Shown here piece by piece: positions 37,153 through 46,868 of a stretch of DNA of 64,000 bases; positions within the stretch are counted from its first letter, which is position 1, and every line of letters begins with the position of its first letter. Under the pieces are notes generated by a model. The model saw nothing but the letters and a program-made list of their open reading frames with translations. It made no database searches and was not told where the DNA came from. Source of the DNA: Tepidibacter aestuarii (lineage in GTDB: Bacteria > Bacillota > Clostridia > Peptostreptococcales > Peptostreptococcaceae); NCBI RefSeq assembly GCF_934924865.1, contig NZ_OW235315.1:496001-560000 (forward strand). The letters run 5' to 3'. The position numbers were made by a program, and so were the translations under genes.

Positions 37153-37333
37153 TTTTTAGGAAATTATAATGAGTTTAGATAATTTATTAATATAATTTCC
37201 ATTAAAAACTTCAAAAAAATATGTAAAAAACTACAGAAAAACGGTAAGTTTTTAACAAAATAAGAATGGTAAGGTTTTCACAAAAACCTAATCGCGATTA
37301 AATGATTTTGGTTACCAGTGAATAAAATGACAA

Positions 37334-37347
37334 TGAAAACGTTTTCT
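37334..37347. promoter_or_regulatory. Candidate cre (CcpA) site
   Basis: TGAAAACGTTTTCT fits the catabolite-responsive element consensus, and a counterpart (GGAAAACGTTTTCA) is conserved at the same place upstream of the paralogous gene (40547-40561). Confidence 0.55.
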
Positions 37348-37795
37348 AAAAAACAAGTGTGACATAAATATAACTTCTATATTAAATAAAAGTTGTTATA
37401 CAAACAAATTATTTCAACAACTTTAGTGGATATAAACGGCCAAAAATCAATGTATTCTGTATCTTGAAAAAATTCTAATAAATTTTACGTTTGAATCCCT
37501 TTTAATTAAAATACAACCTTATTATTAATTATCAATCTGACTATAAAAACTAACATTGTGAAATAATAAGCAAATTTTTCTATAACATATGAATATTTTA
37601 ATATGAATATTTTAATATGAATATTTTTTGTTAAAAAGTTATTTTGAATTTTTTAAATTGTCCGAAAATACTCTTGTATTCTGAATTCTTTTCTAATATA
37701 CTTAGATACGGCAGAAGCCATTTGTATCCAATATATTCTATTCTTAATCTTAAAAGAAGGGAAATAAAAGTTATAATAAAGGTTTATTTATTTGA

Positions 37796-37824
37796 TTGAC
37801 ACTTTATTTAATAAACTATATAAT
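37796..37824 (+). promoter_or_regulatory. Vegetative promoter upstream of AGCS gene 1
   Basis: -35 TTGACA (37796-37801), 17-bp spacer, -10 TATAAT (37819-37824). Confidence 0.85.
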
Positions 37825-38087
37825 GAAATGAGTTAATTAAATAAAGTTTAAAGCTCTAAAAAATTAAATAAATAAAGAAAATCTATGATATTGCTAAATT
37901 GATTTGGTGATGACAAGTTTTTAAAAAGATATGTACTTAAATCTTTAAAATTAATTTAAAGATTTTATAAAGTTTATTGTTTTTAGAAATCAAAAATTAA
38001 AAATAGAAGGGAGGAGCTGGTTACAACTAGGTGGACTTATTATATTATTTTTAAAAATATCAAAATATTTTATTCGGGAGGACAATT

Positions 38088-39536
38088 ATGGAAACATTTT
38101 CGAATTTAGTTACTGCCCTAGGTAATTTTGCGTGGGGACCTTTTATGATTGTTATGCTTGTTGGGACAAGTTTATTTCTAAGTGTTGGGACAAAGTTCCT
38201 ACAATTTAGAAAAATGCCCTTAGCTTTTAAACTATTATTCTCTAATCGTGAATCTAGTGAAGAGGGAGATATGTCTCCATTTGCAGCTCTTATGACATCA
38301 CTTGCTGCAACAATTGGTACTGGAAATATTGCGGGAGTTGCAACAGCAATTGCTGCTGGTGGACCTGGTGCAATTTTTTGGATGTGGGTTGTGGCATTAG
38401 TAGGTGGTGCAAGTAAATATGCTGAAGCAGTTCTAGCTGTTCAGTTTAGAGAAGTAAACGAAAAGGGAGAGAGATCTGGTGGCCCAATGTACTATATCAG
38501 AAATGGTATGGGTAAAAAATGGGCATGGTTAGGTTGGCTATATGCATTCTTTGGTGTTATGGCATGTTTTGGACCTGGGAACTTAGTTCAAGCAAATGCG
38601 GTTGCTAGTGTTATGAATAGCTCTTTTGGTGTTCCTTATTTAGTGACTGGTATTATTGTTGCTATTGCAACTGCTATTGTTTTAATTGGTGGGGTAAAAT
38701 CTATCGGTAAAGTTTCAGATAAAGTTGTTCCGCTTATGGCAGGAATGTATATTATTGGTGCACTAGCAATTCTTATTATACATGTAGATAAAATTCCTGC
38801 AGCTTTCGGTATGATCTTTTCTAATGCATTTACTGGTCATGCAGTACAGGGTGGTCTTTTAGGAACAGTTATTCGTTTTGGTGTAGCTCGTGGAGTATTT
38901 TCTAATGAAGCAGGTCTTGGTACTGCTGCTATTGCTCATGGTGCTGCTGCTACAAAAGATTCTGTAAAGCAAGGTATTATAGGTTCTTTAGGATCTTTTA
39001 TTGATACATTAATGGTTTGCTCTATGACAGCTCTTGTAATATTAGTTTCTCCTGCAATAAACATTGGGCAAGATGGTATTTTACAACTTTTAGCCTCAGA
39101 TGGTGCAATGTATCCTGTTACTATGAAGGCAGAACTTGCATCTAAAGGTATTAATCTAATTAGTGGTGCTGCTCTTACTTCCACAGCATTTAATATGGGA
39201 CTACCTGGGCCTGGAGATCTTATTATTGTTGTTGGTCTGATATTCTTCTCTTACTCAACAATCCTAGGATGGTACTACTATGGTTCAAAATGTCTTGAGT
39301 ATATTGCAGGAGTCAAAGCTGTTGAAGTATACAAATGGCTTTGGATTGTAATGTGTGTTGTGGGTTCTGTAGTAAAGCTTGATATTGTATGGGGTCTATC
39401 TGATGCATTTAATGGTTTGATGATACTTCCTAACCTTATAGGTATGCTAGCTCTTAGCCCATTGGTATTTAAGATGACAAAAGACTATGAATCAAATGAA
39501 TCAAATAAATCAGATGAGTTAAAAAGAAGTATATAG
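38088..39536 (+). CDS. Sodium:alanine/glycine symporter (AGCS family), copy 1
   Basis: 482 residues with about 11 membrane helices. The family signature GGPGAIFWMWVVALVGGASKYAE is followed by GGPMYYIRNGMG and SNEAGLGTAAIAHGAA. Members import alanine or glycine with sodium. CGGGAGG precedes the ATG. A paralogue lies 1.4 kb downstream (40977), and both keep similar upstream sequences, so the pair arose by duplication of gene plus control region. The exact amino acid is unknown. Confidence 0.92.
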   Translation: METFSNLVTALGNFAWGPFMIVMLVGTSLFLSVGTKFLQFRKMPLAFKLLFSNRESSEEGDMSPFAALMTSLAATIGTGNIAGVATAIAAGGPGAIFWMWVVALVGGASKYAEAVLAVQFREVNEKGERSGGPMYYIRNGMGKKWAWLGWLYAFFGVMACFGPGNLVQANAVASVMNSSFGVPYLVTGIIVAIATAIVLIGGVKSIGKVSDKVVPLMAGMYIIGALAILIIHVDKIPAAFGMIFSNAFTGHAVQGGLLGTVIRFGVARGVFSNEAGLGTAAIAHGAAATKDSVKQGIIGSLGSFIDTLMVCSMTALVILVSPAINIGQDGILQLLASDGAMYPVTMKAELASKGINLISGAALTSTAFNMGLPGPGDLIIVVGLIFFSYSTILGWYYYGSKCLEYIAGVKAVEVYKWLWIVMCVVGSVVKLDIVWGLSDAFNGLMILPNLIGMLALSPLVFKMTKDYESNESNKSDELKRSI

Positions 39537-39552
39537 AAATAGTTTCTGACTA

Positions 39553-39596
39553 AAATAGTAAAAGATATCGTACGATATCTTTTACTATTTTTTTGA
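39553..39596. terminator. Intrinsic terminator
   Basis: Perfect palindromic stem ATAGTAAAAGATATCG/CGATATCTTTTACTAT followed by T7. Confidence 0.9.
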
Positions 39597-39599
39597 ATA

Positions 39600-39910
39600 A
39601 AATAAATTCATAAAAAAAGATAATACTCCGAACTGATTGTGTGGTATCCTTTTAGCTACTAAACAAAAAAGAAGATACGGCATCAGAAGATTTAATATAT
39701 TAGCACACGCTCAAGCGTTTAATTATAAAAATCTATCTAGAAATTAACTAGATAAACCTTTTAATAAATTCAAAATATATTTTATACGATAGGTTAGTTT
39801 CAATTGGTTCGCTATTATAGTAATCGGAGAGTATGTAATTAAATGTGTGTAAACTTCATATTGGATTTAAATATGGTGTTTTAACTATATCTAAGGGTTA
39901 CGTTTTTATA
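39600..39910. other. Gene-free interval
   Basis: No gene, terminator or known motif seen. It may hold decayed sequence from the mobile-element insertions that follow. Confidence 0.4.
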
Positions 39911-39913
39911 TAA

Positions 39914-39957
39914 AAAACTAGCCCTTTTTCTATTTAAAGAAAAAGGGCTAGTTTAAG
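39914..39957 (-). terminator. Intrinsic terminator, minus strand
   Basis: Perfect 17-bp stem (AAACTAGCCCTTTTTCT with its complement) whose T run lies on the minus strand, just downstream of the IS256-type transposase relic. Confidence 0.75.
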
Positions 39958-39996
39958 ATTAATTATCTTAATTTTTTGAGTTAGCTAAAGCTGAAA

Positions 39997-40290
39997 TTAA
40001 ATAGCTAATGAAGTAAGTCTTTCTTCGAAATGTATATTTAATTGGTCTAAAATTTGAGCCCAATTTCTAATCTTTTGACTCCGTTTTTCTTCAACTAAAT
40101 CTAATTGAATAAGGGCAGCTTCTTCTGTTGGAGTTGTATAGACTAATTTTAAATCTCTAGAAAATCTTTTTCCATGATTATATGATATACATCACTTTTA
40201 TTTTCACCAATCTATATGCCTAAGACTTCTTTAAATTCTTCTATATTTATACCTATAACAGCGTAAGCGGCTCTATTAATTATTAGTTTT
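39997..40290 (-). pseudogene. IS256 (Mutator)-family transposase remnant
   Basis: On the minus strand a piece reads AVIGINIEEFKEVLGI, stop, IGENKSD, which matches the IS256 transposase core. After a deletion and frame change it continues with KRFSRDLKLVYTTPTEEAAL, IRNWAQILDQLNIHFEERL and a stop at 39997-39999. At least one stop codon, a frameshift and a large internal deletion make it non-functional. No terminal inverted repeats were identified. Confidence 0.8.
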
Positions 40291-40301
40291 GAGAGAAATT
40301 T

Positions 40302-40376
40302 CAGGAGCCAGGTACGGCAAATGTAAGTACGGTTCTGTGAGAGTAAAGAAAATAGGACTAATTATCCTGTTTTCTA
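40302..40376 (+). other. Group II intron domain V/VI-like remnant
   Basis: GGAGCCAGGTACGGCAAATG followed by TAAGTACGGTTCTG has the domain V form (GAGCC...GTACGG...AAG...GTACGGTTC). Next comes a hairpin GAAAATAGGA/TCCTGTTTTC that could be domain VI. No intron-encoded protein or other intron domains were recognised, so this is probably only the 3' tail. Confidence 0.6.
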
Positions 40377-40388
40377 GCTAATCGATAG

Positions 40389-40976
40389 TTTTTAGGAAAT
40401 TAAAACTCTTTTAGATAGTTTATTAATATAATTTGCATTAAAAATTTCAAAAAAAATATATCAAAAACTACAAAAAAACGATAATATTTTAACGAAATTA
40501 ATCATGATTAATAAGTTTTTATTTTTCTGAAGATAAAAACTTATATGGAAAACGTTTTCAGAAAAAAACATAACATAAGTACAACTTTTACATTGAATAA
40601 AAGTTGTTACATAAATAAATTATTTGAACAATTTAATCTATGCATAATTGTATGTACACCGCAATAAATCAATATATTCTATATATTAAAAAAATTCTAA
40701 TAAAATTTGCGTTTTAATATTTTTTTGAATAATATTCAATAATATATCAACTATCAATATCACCATAGAAACTAATATTGTGAAAGGATAAGCAAATTTT
40801 TCAATATATTTCTATAGCCCATATATGTATAAGACTTTGTTAAAAAATTAATTTGAATCTTATGAATTTTCCGAAAATATACTTGTGTTCTACATTTTTT
40901 TCTAATATACTTAATATAAATTGTATTTATTTGAATACATAATATTATTCGCAATTTTATTAAAGGAGTGGTTTTT
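40389..40976 (+). promoter_or_regulatory. Long upstream region of the second AGCS symporter gene
   Basis: Gene-free and homologous to 37160-37730. Shared landmarks: palindrome TAATCATGATTA (40500-40511), cre-like TGGAAAACGTTTTCA (40547-40561), the AAGTTGTT hairpin region, and the stretch ATTGTGAAAGGATAAGCAAA. The TTGACA/TATAAT promoter found upstream of the first copy has no clear counterpart here. Confidence 0.65.
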
Positions 40977-42356
40977 GTGGAAGCACTAAATAATTTTTTT
41001 ACTCAATTGAGTGGTATTGTTTGGGGACCCATTATGCTTATCTTATTGGTGGGTACAGGTATTCTATTAACATTTAGACTTGGATTTGTTCAAGTTACTC
41101 ATCTTCCTTATGCTTTAAAATTAGCATTTTCAAAGCCTAAAGAGGAGGAAAATAAACCTAAAGAAGAAGGAGATATATCTCATTTCCAAGCTCTTATGAC
41201 AGCACTTGCTGCAACTATAGGTACTGGTAATATAGCCGGAGTTGCTACAGCTGTTTCAGCAGGGGGTCCTGGAGCAGTATTTTGGATGTGGATTACAGCA
41301 TTCTTTGGAATGGCTACAAAGTATGCAGAAGGTATGCTTGCTGTTAAGTACAGAACTGTTGATGAAAATGGAGAAATGGCTGGAGGTCCTATGTACTATA
41401 TAGAAAAAGGACTGAACGCTAAATGGTTAGGAGTTCTATTTGCATTCTTTGGTGGTTTCGCAGCTTTTGGTATAGGAAATATGGTTCAAGCAAACTCTGT
41501 TGCTGAATCTATAAACGTTACTTTTGGAGTAAGTCCAACTATAACTGGTATTATTTTATCAGTATTAACTGCAGTAGTTATACTTGGTGGAGTTAAAAGT
41601 ATAGGTAAAGTTACTGGTCTTATAGTTCCTGTTATGGCAATATTTTATATAGCTGGAGCGGCATTAATATTAATTATAAATGCATCTGAAGTTCCTCATG
41701 CGTTCTCTCTTATATTTAAATATGCATTTACTCCTGCAGCTGCAACTGGTGGATTTATGGGATCTGCTGTAAAATTAGCTATTCAAAAGGGTGTATCTCG
41801 TGGAGTATTCTCAAATGAATCAGGTCTTGGTTCGGCACCAATAGCCGCTGCTGCTGCTAAAAGTGATGTACCTGGACGTCAAGCACTAGTATCAATGACT
41901 GGTACATTTATAGATACTATATGCGTTTGTACTATGACTGGACTTGTATTAATTTCAACAGGAGCTTGGACTAGTGGGGAAACTGGTGTTGCATTAACTA
42001 CAAGAGCGTTTAGCACTGGTCTTCCAGGAAATTCGGGAGGACTTATAGTTTCAGTAGGAATTATATTCTTTGCTTACTCTACAATATTAGGTTGGAGCTA
42101 TTATGGAGAAAAATGTATGCAGTACTTATTTGGTTCAAAAATTGTTAAACCTTATAGATATGCATGGATTGGATTCGTTTTACTTGGCTCTGTTATTAAA
42201 TTAGATCTTGTTTGGGCAATTTCAGACGTATTTAATGCGCTTATGGCATTCCCTAACTTAATAGGGCTTATAGGATTAAGCGGTGTACTTGTTGCTGAAA
42301 CTAAAGAATTTAATAAATTATTAGAAGAAGAAAAGAAACAAAATATAGGAGCATAA
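40977..42356 (+). CDS. Sodium:alanine/glycine symporter (AGCS family), copy 2
   Basis: 459 residues from the GTG at 40977, chosen because AAAGGAG (40962-40968) sits 8 nt upstream; an earlier GTG at 40968 overlaps that site. AGCS motifs: [51 protein letters not shown] and [16 protein letters not shown]. Clearly paralogous to the gene at 38088 but diverged, for example carrying a charged insert [10 protein letters not shown] near residue 60. The two may differ in substrate or affinity. Confidence 0.92.
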   Translation: MEALNNFFTQLSGIVWGPIMLILLVGTGILLTFRLGFVQVTHLPYALKLAFSKPKEEENKPKEEGDISHFQALMTALAATIGTGNIAGVATAVSAGGPGAVFWMWITAFFGMATKYAEGMLAVKYRTVDENGEMAGGPMYYIEKGLNAKWLGVLFAFFGGFAAFGIGNMVQANSVAESINVTFGVSPTITGIILSVLTAVVILGGVKSIGKVTGLIVPVMAIFYIAGAALILIINASEVPHAFSLIFKYAFTPAAATGGFMGSAVKLAIQKGVSRGVFSNESGLGSAPIAAAAAKSDVPGRQALVSMTGTFIDTICVCTMTGLVLISTGAWTSGETGVALTTRAFSTGLPGNSGGLIVSVGIIFFAYSTILGWSYYGEKCMQYLFGSKIVKPYRYAWIGFVLLGSVIKLDLVWAISDVFNALMAFPNLIGLIGLSGVLVAETKEFNKLLEEEKKQNIGA

Positions 42357-42358
42357 AA

Positions 42359-42405
42359 ATAAAGCATTGAGGGAATATTTTAAATTCCTCTATGCTTTTT
42401 CTTTA
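42359..42405 (+). terminator. Intrinsic terminator
   Basis: Stem AAAGCATTGAGGGAAT/ATTCCTCTATGCTTTTT. Confidence 0.8.
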
Positions 42406-42447
42406 TAGTAATATATAATTAAGAAATAATTGGAAAAAGGTGAGTTT

Positions 42448-42569
42448 GTGTTAGCTGAGCAAAAATCAATGACTTTAAGTGAATACATATCAGTATATGA
42501 AATTTAGCTAATAGATCAATTCTGGATTTAGAAGAATATCAAAACAAGTTAAAAAAATTAATTATATAA
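42448..42569 (+). pseudogene. Decayed small ORF
   Basis: After AAAGGTGAG a GTG opens a frame beginning VLAEQKSMTLSEYISVYEI, then a stop. A shifted frame continues with NRSILDLEEYQNKLKKLII to 42569. Together they look like one short gene with a frameshift. The family is not recognised. Confidence 0.3.
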
Positions 42570-42572
42570 TAG

Positions 42573-42624
42573 AGACCATGATGCAGAGTATATTTATAAA
42601 TTTACTGCACATGGTTTTTTTTAG
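42573..42624 (+). terminator. Intrinsic terminator
   Basis: Stem GACCATGATGCAGAGTA/TACTGCACATGGTT followed by T8. Confidence 0.75.
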
Positions 42625-42714
42625 ATTCTATTATTCTTTTTAACTATCTCAGCTTTAGTGAATATAATAAAATAACAACAAAATAATTAGTTATTCTATA
42701 TTAGCAGACATATT

Positions 42715-42848
42715 CATAAAGTAAAGCTTAATTCAGATGGAGTTTTTACTCCAACTGAATGTCTAGTTGAATTAATCCAGAAGCTGTTAAGTTCTTATAT
42801 CCAGGCTTAAGAGGATAGAGTCTTAGAATTTTTAGCTTTCGGATAAAA
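42715..42848 (+). repeat. Structured repeat element, copy 2
   Basis: Aligns with 9418-9552 along its length. The hairpin TGGAGT/ACTCCA flanked by ATTCAG/CTGAAT shows compensatory changes relative to copy 1, and ATCCAGAAGCT pairs with AGCTTTCGGAT again. Its 5' half is open as a frame (42721-42810; begins VKLNSDGVFTPTECLVELIQ). It lies 46 nt before the RCC1 gene start, so it would form the 5' leader of that gene if transcribed. Confidence 0.65.
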
Positions 42849-42893
42849 CCAGGTAATTTCAATACTTTAAATGATTTGGAGGAGGTGCTATAT

Positions 42894-44246
42894 GTGAGTA
42901 ATCAAATTTGGGCTTGGAGAAATAAATATAATGGTGAATTAGATGAGAGTATTTTTAGAACTAATAAGAATATACCGGTACAGCTTAGAGGTTCTACTGA
43001 TTTTCTAACTAATGTTATATCTATCTCTGCTGGTAACCGTCATAGTTTAGCCCTTAAGGCTGATGGAACAGTTTGGGCTTGGGGAAGCAACTCTAATGGT
43101 CAATTGGGTGATGGTACTTCTGGAACTAATAAGGACATACCGGTACAGGTTAAGGATGCTACTGACCCCACTGGTTTTTTAACTAATGTTATAGCTGTTT
43201 TTGCTAGTTGGAGACATAGTTTAGCTCTTAAGATTGATGGAACAGTTTGGGCTTGGGGTAATAACTACGATGGCCAATTAGGTGATGCTACTTCTGGAAG
43301 TAATAAAAATATGCCAGTACAAGTTAAAGATACTACTGATCCTACAGGTTTTCTAACTAATGTTACAACTATCTCTGCTGGATGGTTTCATAGTTTAGCT
43401 CTTAAGGCTGATGGAACAGTGTGGGCTTGGGGTAATAACTCTAAGGGACAATTGGGAAATGGGACTTCTGGAACTAATGAGAAGATACCGGTACAGGTTA
43501 AGGATCATACTGCTTTTCTAACTAATGTTATAGCTGTTTTTGCTAGTTGGAGTCATAGTTTAGCTCTTAAAGCTGATGGAACAGTTTGGACTTGGGGCAA
43601 TAACTACGATGGTCAACTAGGTGATGGTACTTTTGGAAGTAATAAGAATATACCAGTACAAGTTAAAGATACTACTGATCCTACTGGTTTTCTAACTAAT
43701 GTTATAGATATTTCTGGTGGTTGGTTTCATAGTTTAGCTCTTAAGACTAATGGAACAGTTTGGGCTTGGGGAGGAAACTCTAGTGGCCAATTGGGTGATG
43801 GTACTTTTGGAAGTAATAAGAACATACCGGTACAGGTTAAGGATCCTACTGGTTTTCTAACTAATGTTACATCTATTTCAGCTGGTTGGAGTCATAGTTT
43901 AGTCCTTAAGACGAATGGAACCGTTTGGGGTTGGAGTAGAAATATTGAGGGTCAGTTGGGTGATGGTACTTCTGGAAGTAATAAGAATATACCAGTACAG
44001 GTTAAGGTTGTTAATGGTTTTATGACTAATGTTATAGCTATTTCAGCTGGTTGGAGTCATAGTTTAGCCCTTAAAACTGATGGAACAGTTTGGGCTTGGG
44101 GCAATAACTATAATGGTCAACTGGGTGATGGTACTTTAGGAGGTAATAAAAACACACCAGTACAGGTTAAAGATTCTACTAATCCTTTTGATTTTATCAC
44201 TAATGTTATGGCTATTTCTACTGGTGATCGTTATTTTACTTCTTAA
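42894..44246 (+). CDS. RCC1-repeat beta-propeller protein
   Basis: 450 residues from GTG 42894, 8 nt after GGAGGAGGTG. Eight near-identical units of about 50-57 residues, each with VWAWGNNxxGQLGDGTxGxN, IPVQVK and TNVIAISAGWSHSLALKxDG. These are RCC1 repeats, which fold as propeller blades. There is no signal peptide, anchor or extra domain; the first unit is degenerate (WAWRNKYNGELDESIF) and the last ends early, so the ends may close the ring together. The DNA repeats are also very similar. Function unknown; protein binding is the likeliest role. Confidence 0.85.
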   Translation: MSNQIWAWRNKYNGELDESIFRTNKNIPVQLRGSTDFLTNVISISAGNRHSLALKADGTVWAWGSNSNGQLGDGTSGTNKDIPVQVKDATDPTGFLTNVIAVFASWRHSLALKIDGTVWAWGNNYDGQLGDATSGSNKNMPVQVKDTTDPTGFLTNVTTISAGWFHSLALKADGTVWAWGNNSKGQLGNGTSGTNEKIPVQVKDHTAFLTNVIAVFASWSHSLALKADGTVWTWGNNYDGQLGDGTFGSNKNIPVQVKDTTDPTGFLTNVIDISGGWFHSLALKTNGTVWAWGGNSSGQLGDGTFGSNKNIPVQVKDPTGFLTNVTSISAGWSHSLVLKTNGTVWGWSRNIEGQLGDGTSGSNKNIPVQVKVVNGFMTNVIAISAGWSHSLALKTDGTVWAWGNNYNGQLGDGTLGGNKNTPVQVKDSTNPFDFITNVMAISTGDRYFTS

Positions 44247-44321
44247 GTAAATTATAATTCATTTACAAGTAAAATCTATATATTTACTTAAGTAAAATAA
44301 ATATGATAAAATAATATTTAT

Positions 44322-44368
44322 GATATTCTAACAACACCAATAGTTTATATTGGTGCTGTTAGAATTCT
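44322..44368. terminator. Hairpin terminator
   Basis: Stem ATTCTAACAACACCAAT/ATTGGTGCTGTTAGAAT with a weak T tail. A palindrome TTTACTTAAGTAAA lies just upstream at 44283-44296. Confidence 0.65.
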
Positions 44369-44503
44369 CATTTCTTTAAATTCTTTGATATAATTTTTCT
44401 TCAATATTGATAAACTCTTCAATTATATATCCATGCAAACTCTTTAATTCTATTAGTTTTTTTGACATTTATTAAAATTTTATTTTAAGCAAGGAGGGAG
44501 TTT

Positions 44504-46501
44504 ATGAAACTCACAATAAAAACAAAGCTAATTGCAATAATTTTAGTAGTAATAATTGTACCTATGTCACTTTTAGGTACAACATCGTATTTAAAAGCAA
44601 AAAAAGAATTAAAAAGCCAATTTAAACATTCTGTAGAGCAGTTAAATAATGATATTAGACAGTCGATTGGAAATCATTTTGAAGGATATGAGTATGGAGT
44701 TGATATGATTAGTAAAAATATTGATCTTAGAGAAATTCTGAATCATCCTGAATATGAACCTTTTTTAATGGAATTATTTAAGCAATATGTAGAAAGTTAT
44801 AAAGGGGTAAGCCAAATATATATGGGAACTATAGATGGTGGATTTAAAATTTATCCTGAAGTAGATTTGGGAAGTGATTTTGATCCAAGAACACGCCCGT
44901 GGTATAAAAAAGCAATTGAATCACAAAGTGTTACTTGGACTAATCCATACATAGATGTTGTTAGTGGTAACCTTGCAATTTCTAGTGCAGCCCCAGTATA
45001 TGACAACAAAGGTAAATTAGTTGGGGTAGTAGCTGTAACGATACCATTAGATAAATTATCTGAAAAAATAAGTTCTATAAAAGTAGGAGAAAAGGGATAT
45101 CCATACATTTTAAATTCTAATGGAACACTAATTACACATAAAAATCCTGAAAAAATAGGTCAACAGACAAGTGTACCAGAAATTTTAAAAGGTGTAAGTA
45201 GCAATAAAGATTTTGGAATTGTAGAATATGAATATAAAGAAGCTAATGGTAATGTAGCCAAAAAAATTGCTGTATATACAAAAATGGAAAATTTAGATTG
45301 GTACATAGTGTCAACAATATACATAGACGATCTGGAAAAATCTACTAAAGGCATACTTACGAATGCTATATTAATAGGATTATTTATAGTTATAGTAGCA
45401 TCAATAGTAGGTGTACTATTTGCAAATAAAATTTCAAAACCTATAAAATCAATAGTGGCTAATATGAATAAAGTAAAAGATGGAGACTTTACAGTAAAAT
45501 CAGATATTAGATCAAATGATGAAATAGGACTACTTTCAGACAATTTTAATATCATGATAGAAAATGTTAAATCTCTATTATTAGATGCAAAACAAGTAAG
45601 TGAAGAAGTATCAGATGCAGCAACAAATTTAGCAGCTACATCAGAAGAAACTAGTGCATCTGCTGAAGAAATATCCAAAACTGTAGAAGAAATAGCAAGA
45701 GGTGCAAGTGAACAAGCGATGGATGCAGAAAATGGAGCAAAGCTTGTATCTAATTTAGATGATAAATTTAATAAGCTAGCAAATAATAGTGATACTATGT
45801 ATAAAAATGCTAATGAAGCAATTAATGTAAATGAAGAAGGTATTAATGTACTTAATCAGCTTAAAGAAAGAACTGATTTAAATAATGAATCTATCACAAA
45901 AATAGAATATGCAGTAAGACAATTGAGTGAAAAATCAAGTAACATTGAAGATATACTAGATACAATAAGGTCTATAGCACATCAAACAAATTTATTAGCA
46001 CTAAATGCAAGTATAGAAGCGGCAAGAGCAGGAGAAGAAGGAAAGGGATTTGCAGTAGTAGCAGATGAAATAAGAAAACTTGCAGAAGGATCAAGTACTG
46101 CAACTGATGAAATAAAAAAAATAGTAGATACTATTAAAGAAGAAAGTGAAAATACAGTTGGTATTATGAAGGAAGTAAAAATTGTTTCTATAGATCAAAC
46201 AAAATCTGTAAAAGATGTAAATAATTCTTTTGCTAAAATATCTAAATCAATAGATAATATTACAAATGAAATAGAAGAAGTTAATAGATTTGTAATAGAT
46301 ATAATAAAAGATAAGGATTCAATAGTAGAGTCTATAGGAAATATATCAGCCGTATCGGAAGAAACGGCAGCAGGATCAGAGGAGGTTACGGCATCTGTTC
46401 AGCAACAGGCCATGGCAGTCGAAGAAGTAGCAAAAAGTGCAGAAAAGTTAAATGAGTTTTCTTTAAAACTTAATGAGCAAATAAATAAATTTAAAATATA
46501 A
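44504..46501 (+). CDS. Methyl-accepting chemotaxis protein with Cache sensor domain
   Basis: 665 residues. TM1 (about 9-28), a dCache-type extracytoplasmic region ([16 protein letters not shown] and [16 protein letters not shown] are typical), TM2 (about 285-308), HAMP, then a long signalling coiled coil with the hairpin tip [20 protein letters not shown]. Cache domains of this kind bind amino acids or organic acids. AAGGAGGGAG precedes the ATG. No che genes are near, so it works with a pathway encoded elsewhere. Confidence 0.93.
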   Translation: MKLTIKTKLIAIILVVIIVPMSLLGTTSYLKAKKELKSQFKHSVEQLNNDIRQSIGNHFEGYEYGVDMISKNIDLREILNHPEYEPFLMELFKQYVESYKGVSQIYMGTIDGGFKIYPEVDLGSDFDPRTRPWYKKAIESQSVTWTNPYIDVVSGNLAISSAAPVYDNKGKLVGVVAVTIPLDKLSEKISSIKVGEKGYPYILNSNGTLITHKNPEKIGQQTSVPEILKGVSSNKDFGIVEYEYKEANGNVAKKIAVYTKMENLDWYIVSTIYIDDLEKSTKGILTNAILIGLFIVIVASIVGVLFANKISKPIKSIVANMNKVKDGDFTVKSDIRSNDEIGLLSDNFNIMIENVKSLLLDAKQVSEEVSDAATNLAATSEETSASAEEISKTVEEIARGASEQAMDAENGAKLVSNLDDKFNKLANNSDTMYKNANEAINVNEEGINVLNQLKERTDLNNESITKIEYAVRQLSEKSSNIEDILDTIRSIAHQTNLLALNASIEAARAGEEGKGFAVVADEIRKLAEGSSTATDEIKKIVDTIKEESENTVGIMKEVKIVSIDQTKSVKDVNNSFAKISKSIDNITNEIEEVNRFVIDIIKDKDSIVESIGNISAVSEETAAGSEEVTASVQQQAMAVEEVAKSAEKLNEFSLKLNEQINKFKI

Positions 46502-46511
46502 CAAAATATAA

Positions 46512-46566
46512 GCGGAGCTGTCTTAAAATAGAAATTAATTTCTATTTTAAGACAGCTCTATTTTGT
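46512..46566. terminator. Intrinsic terminator
   Basis: Perfect 20-bp stem beginning GAGCTGTCTTAAAATAGAAA, followed by a T-rich tail. Confidence 0.9.
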
Positions 46567-46868
46567 GAAAAAAATCGTAAGAACTAATGATATACATATA
46601 ACTATTTTTTAATTTTTATGAGTTTTTATAGTAATTATCACTTGTTACAGGCAAGTTGTAATGCAGTAGAAGGATGAATTTATAATAATATATAAAAAAG
46701 AAAATATAATACTTATTTAAAAAATGCATATATTTACAAAATATACAATTAAAATATAACTGATTGCAGAATTCTTAGAATCATCAGTAGTTTTTCATTG
46801 AAAATCACGATTATTTTACATATAATGAGAACTATAGATTAAATAAACATATAAAGGGAGGTATATAA

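Larger units (their letters stand above)
37160..38087 (+). promoter_or_regulatory. Long upstream region of the first AGCS symporter gene
   Basis: No gene is seen. The first 570 bp are homologous to 40389-40960 upstream of the second AGCS gene. Landmarks: palindrome TAATCGCGATTA (37289-37300), cre-like TGAAAACGTTTTCT (37334-37347), hairpin AAGTTGTT/AACAACTT (37391-37425) and three 14-bp direct repeats ATGAATATTTTAAT (37589-37628). A consensus promoter, TTGACA-17-TATAAT at 37796-37824, leaves a 5' leader of about 260 nt. No glycine riboswitch motif was found. Confidence 0.65.

Noticed and set aside
37825..38087. Glycine riboswitch before AGCS gene 1
   Set aside because: The leader is long, but none of the conserved glycine aptamer blocks can be found.
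42900..44240. Regular repeats resembling a CRISPR array
   Set aside because: Period is about 160-170 bp, the repeats are in frame and encode RCC1 units.
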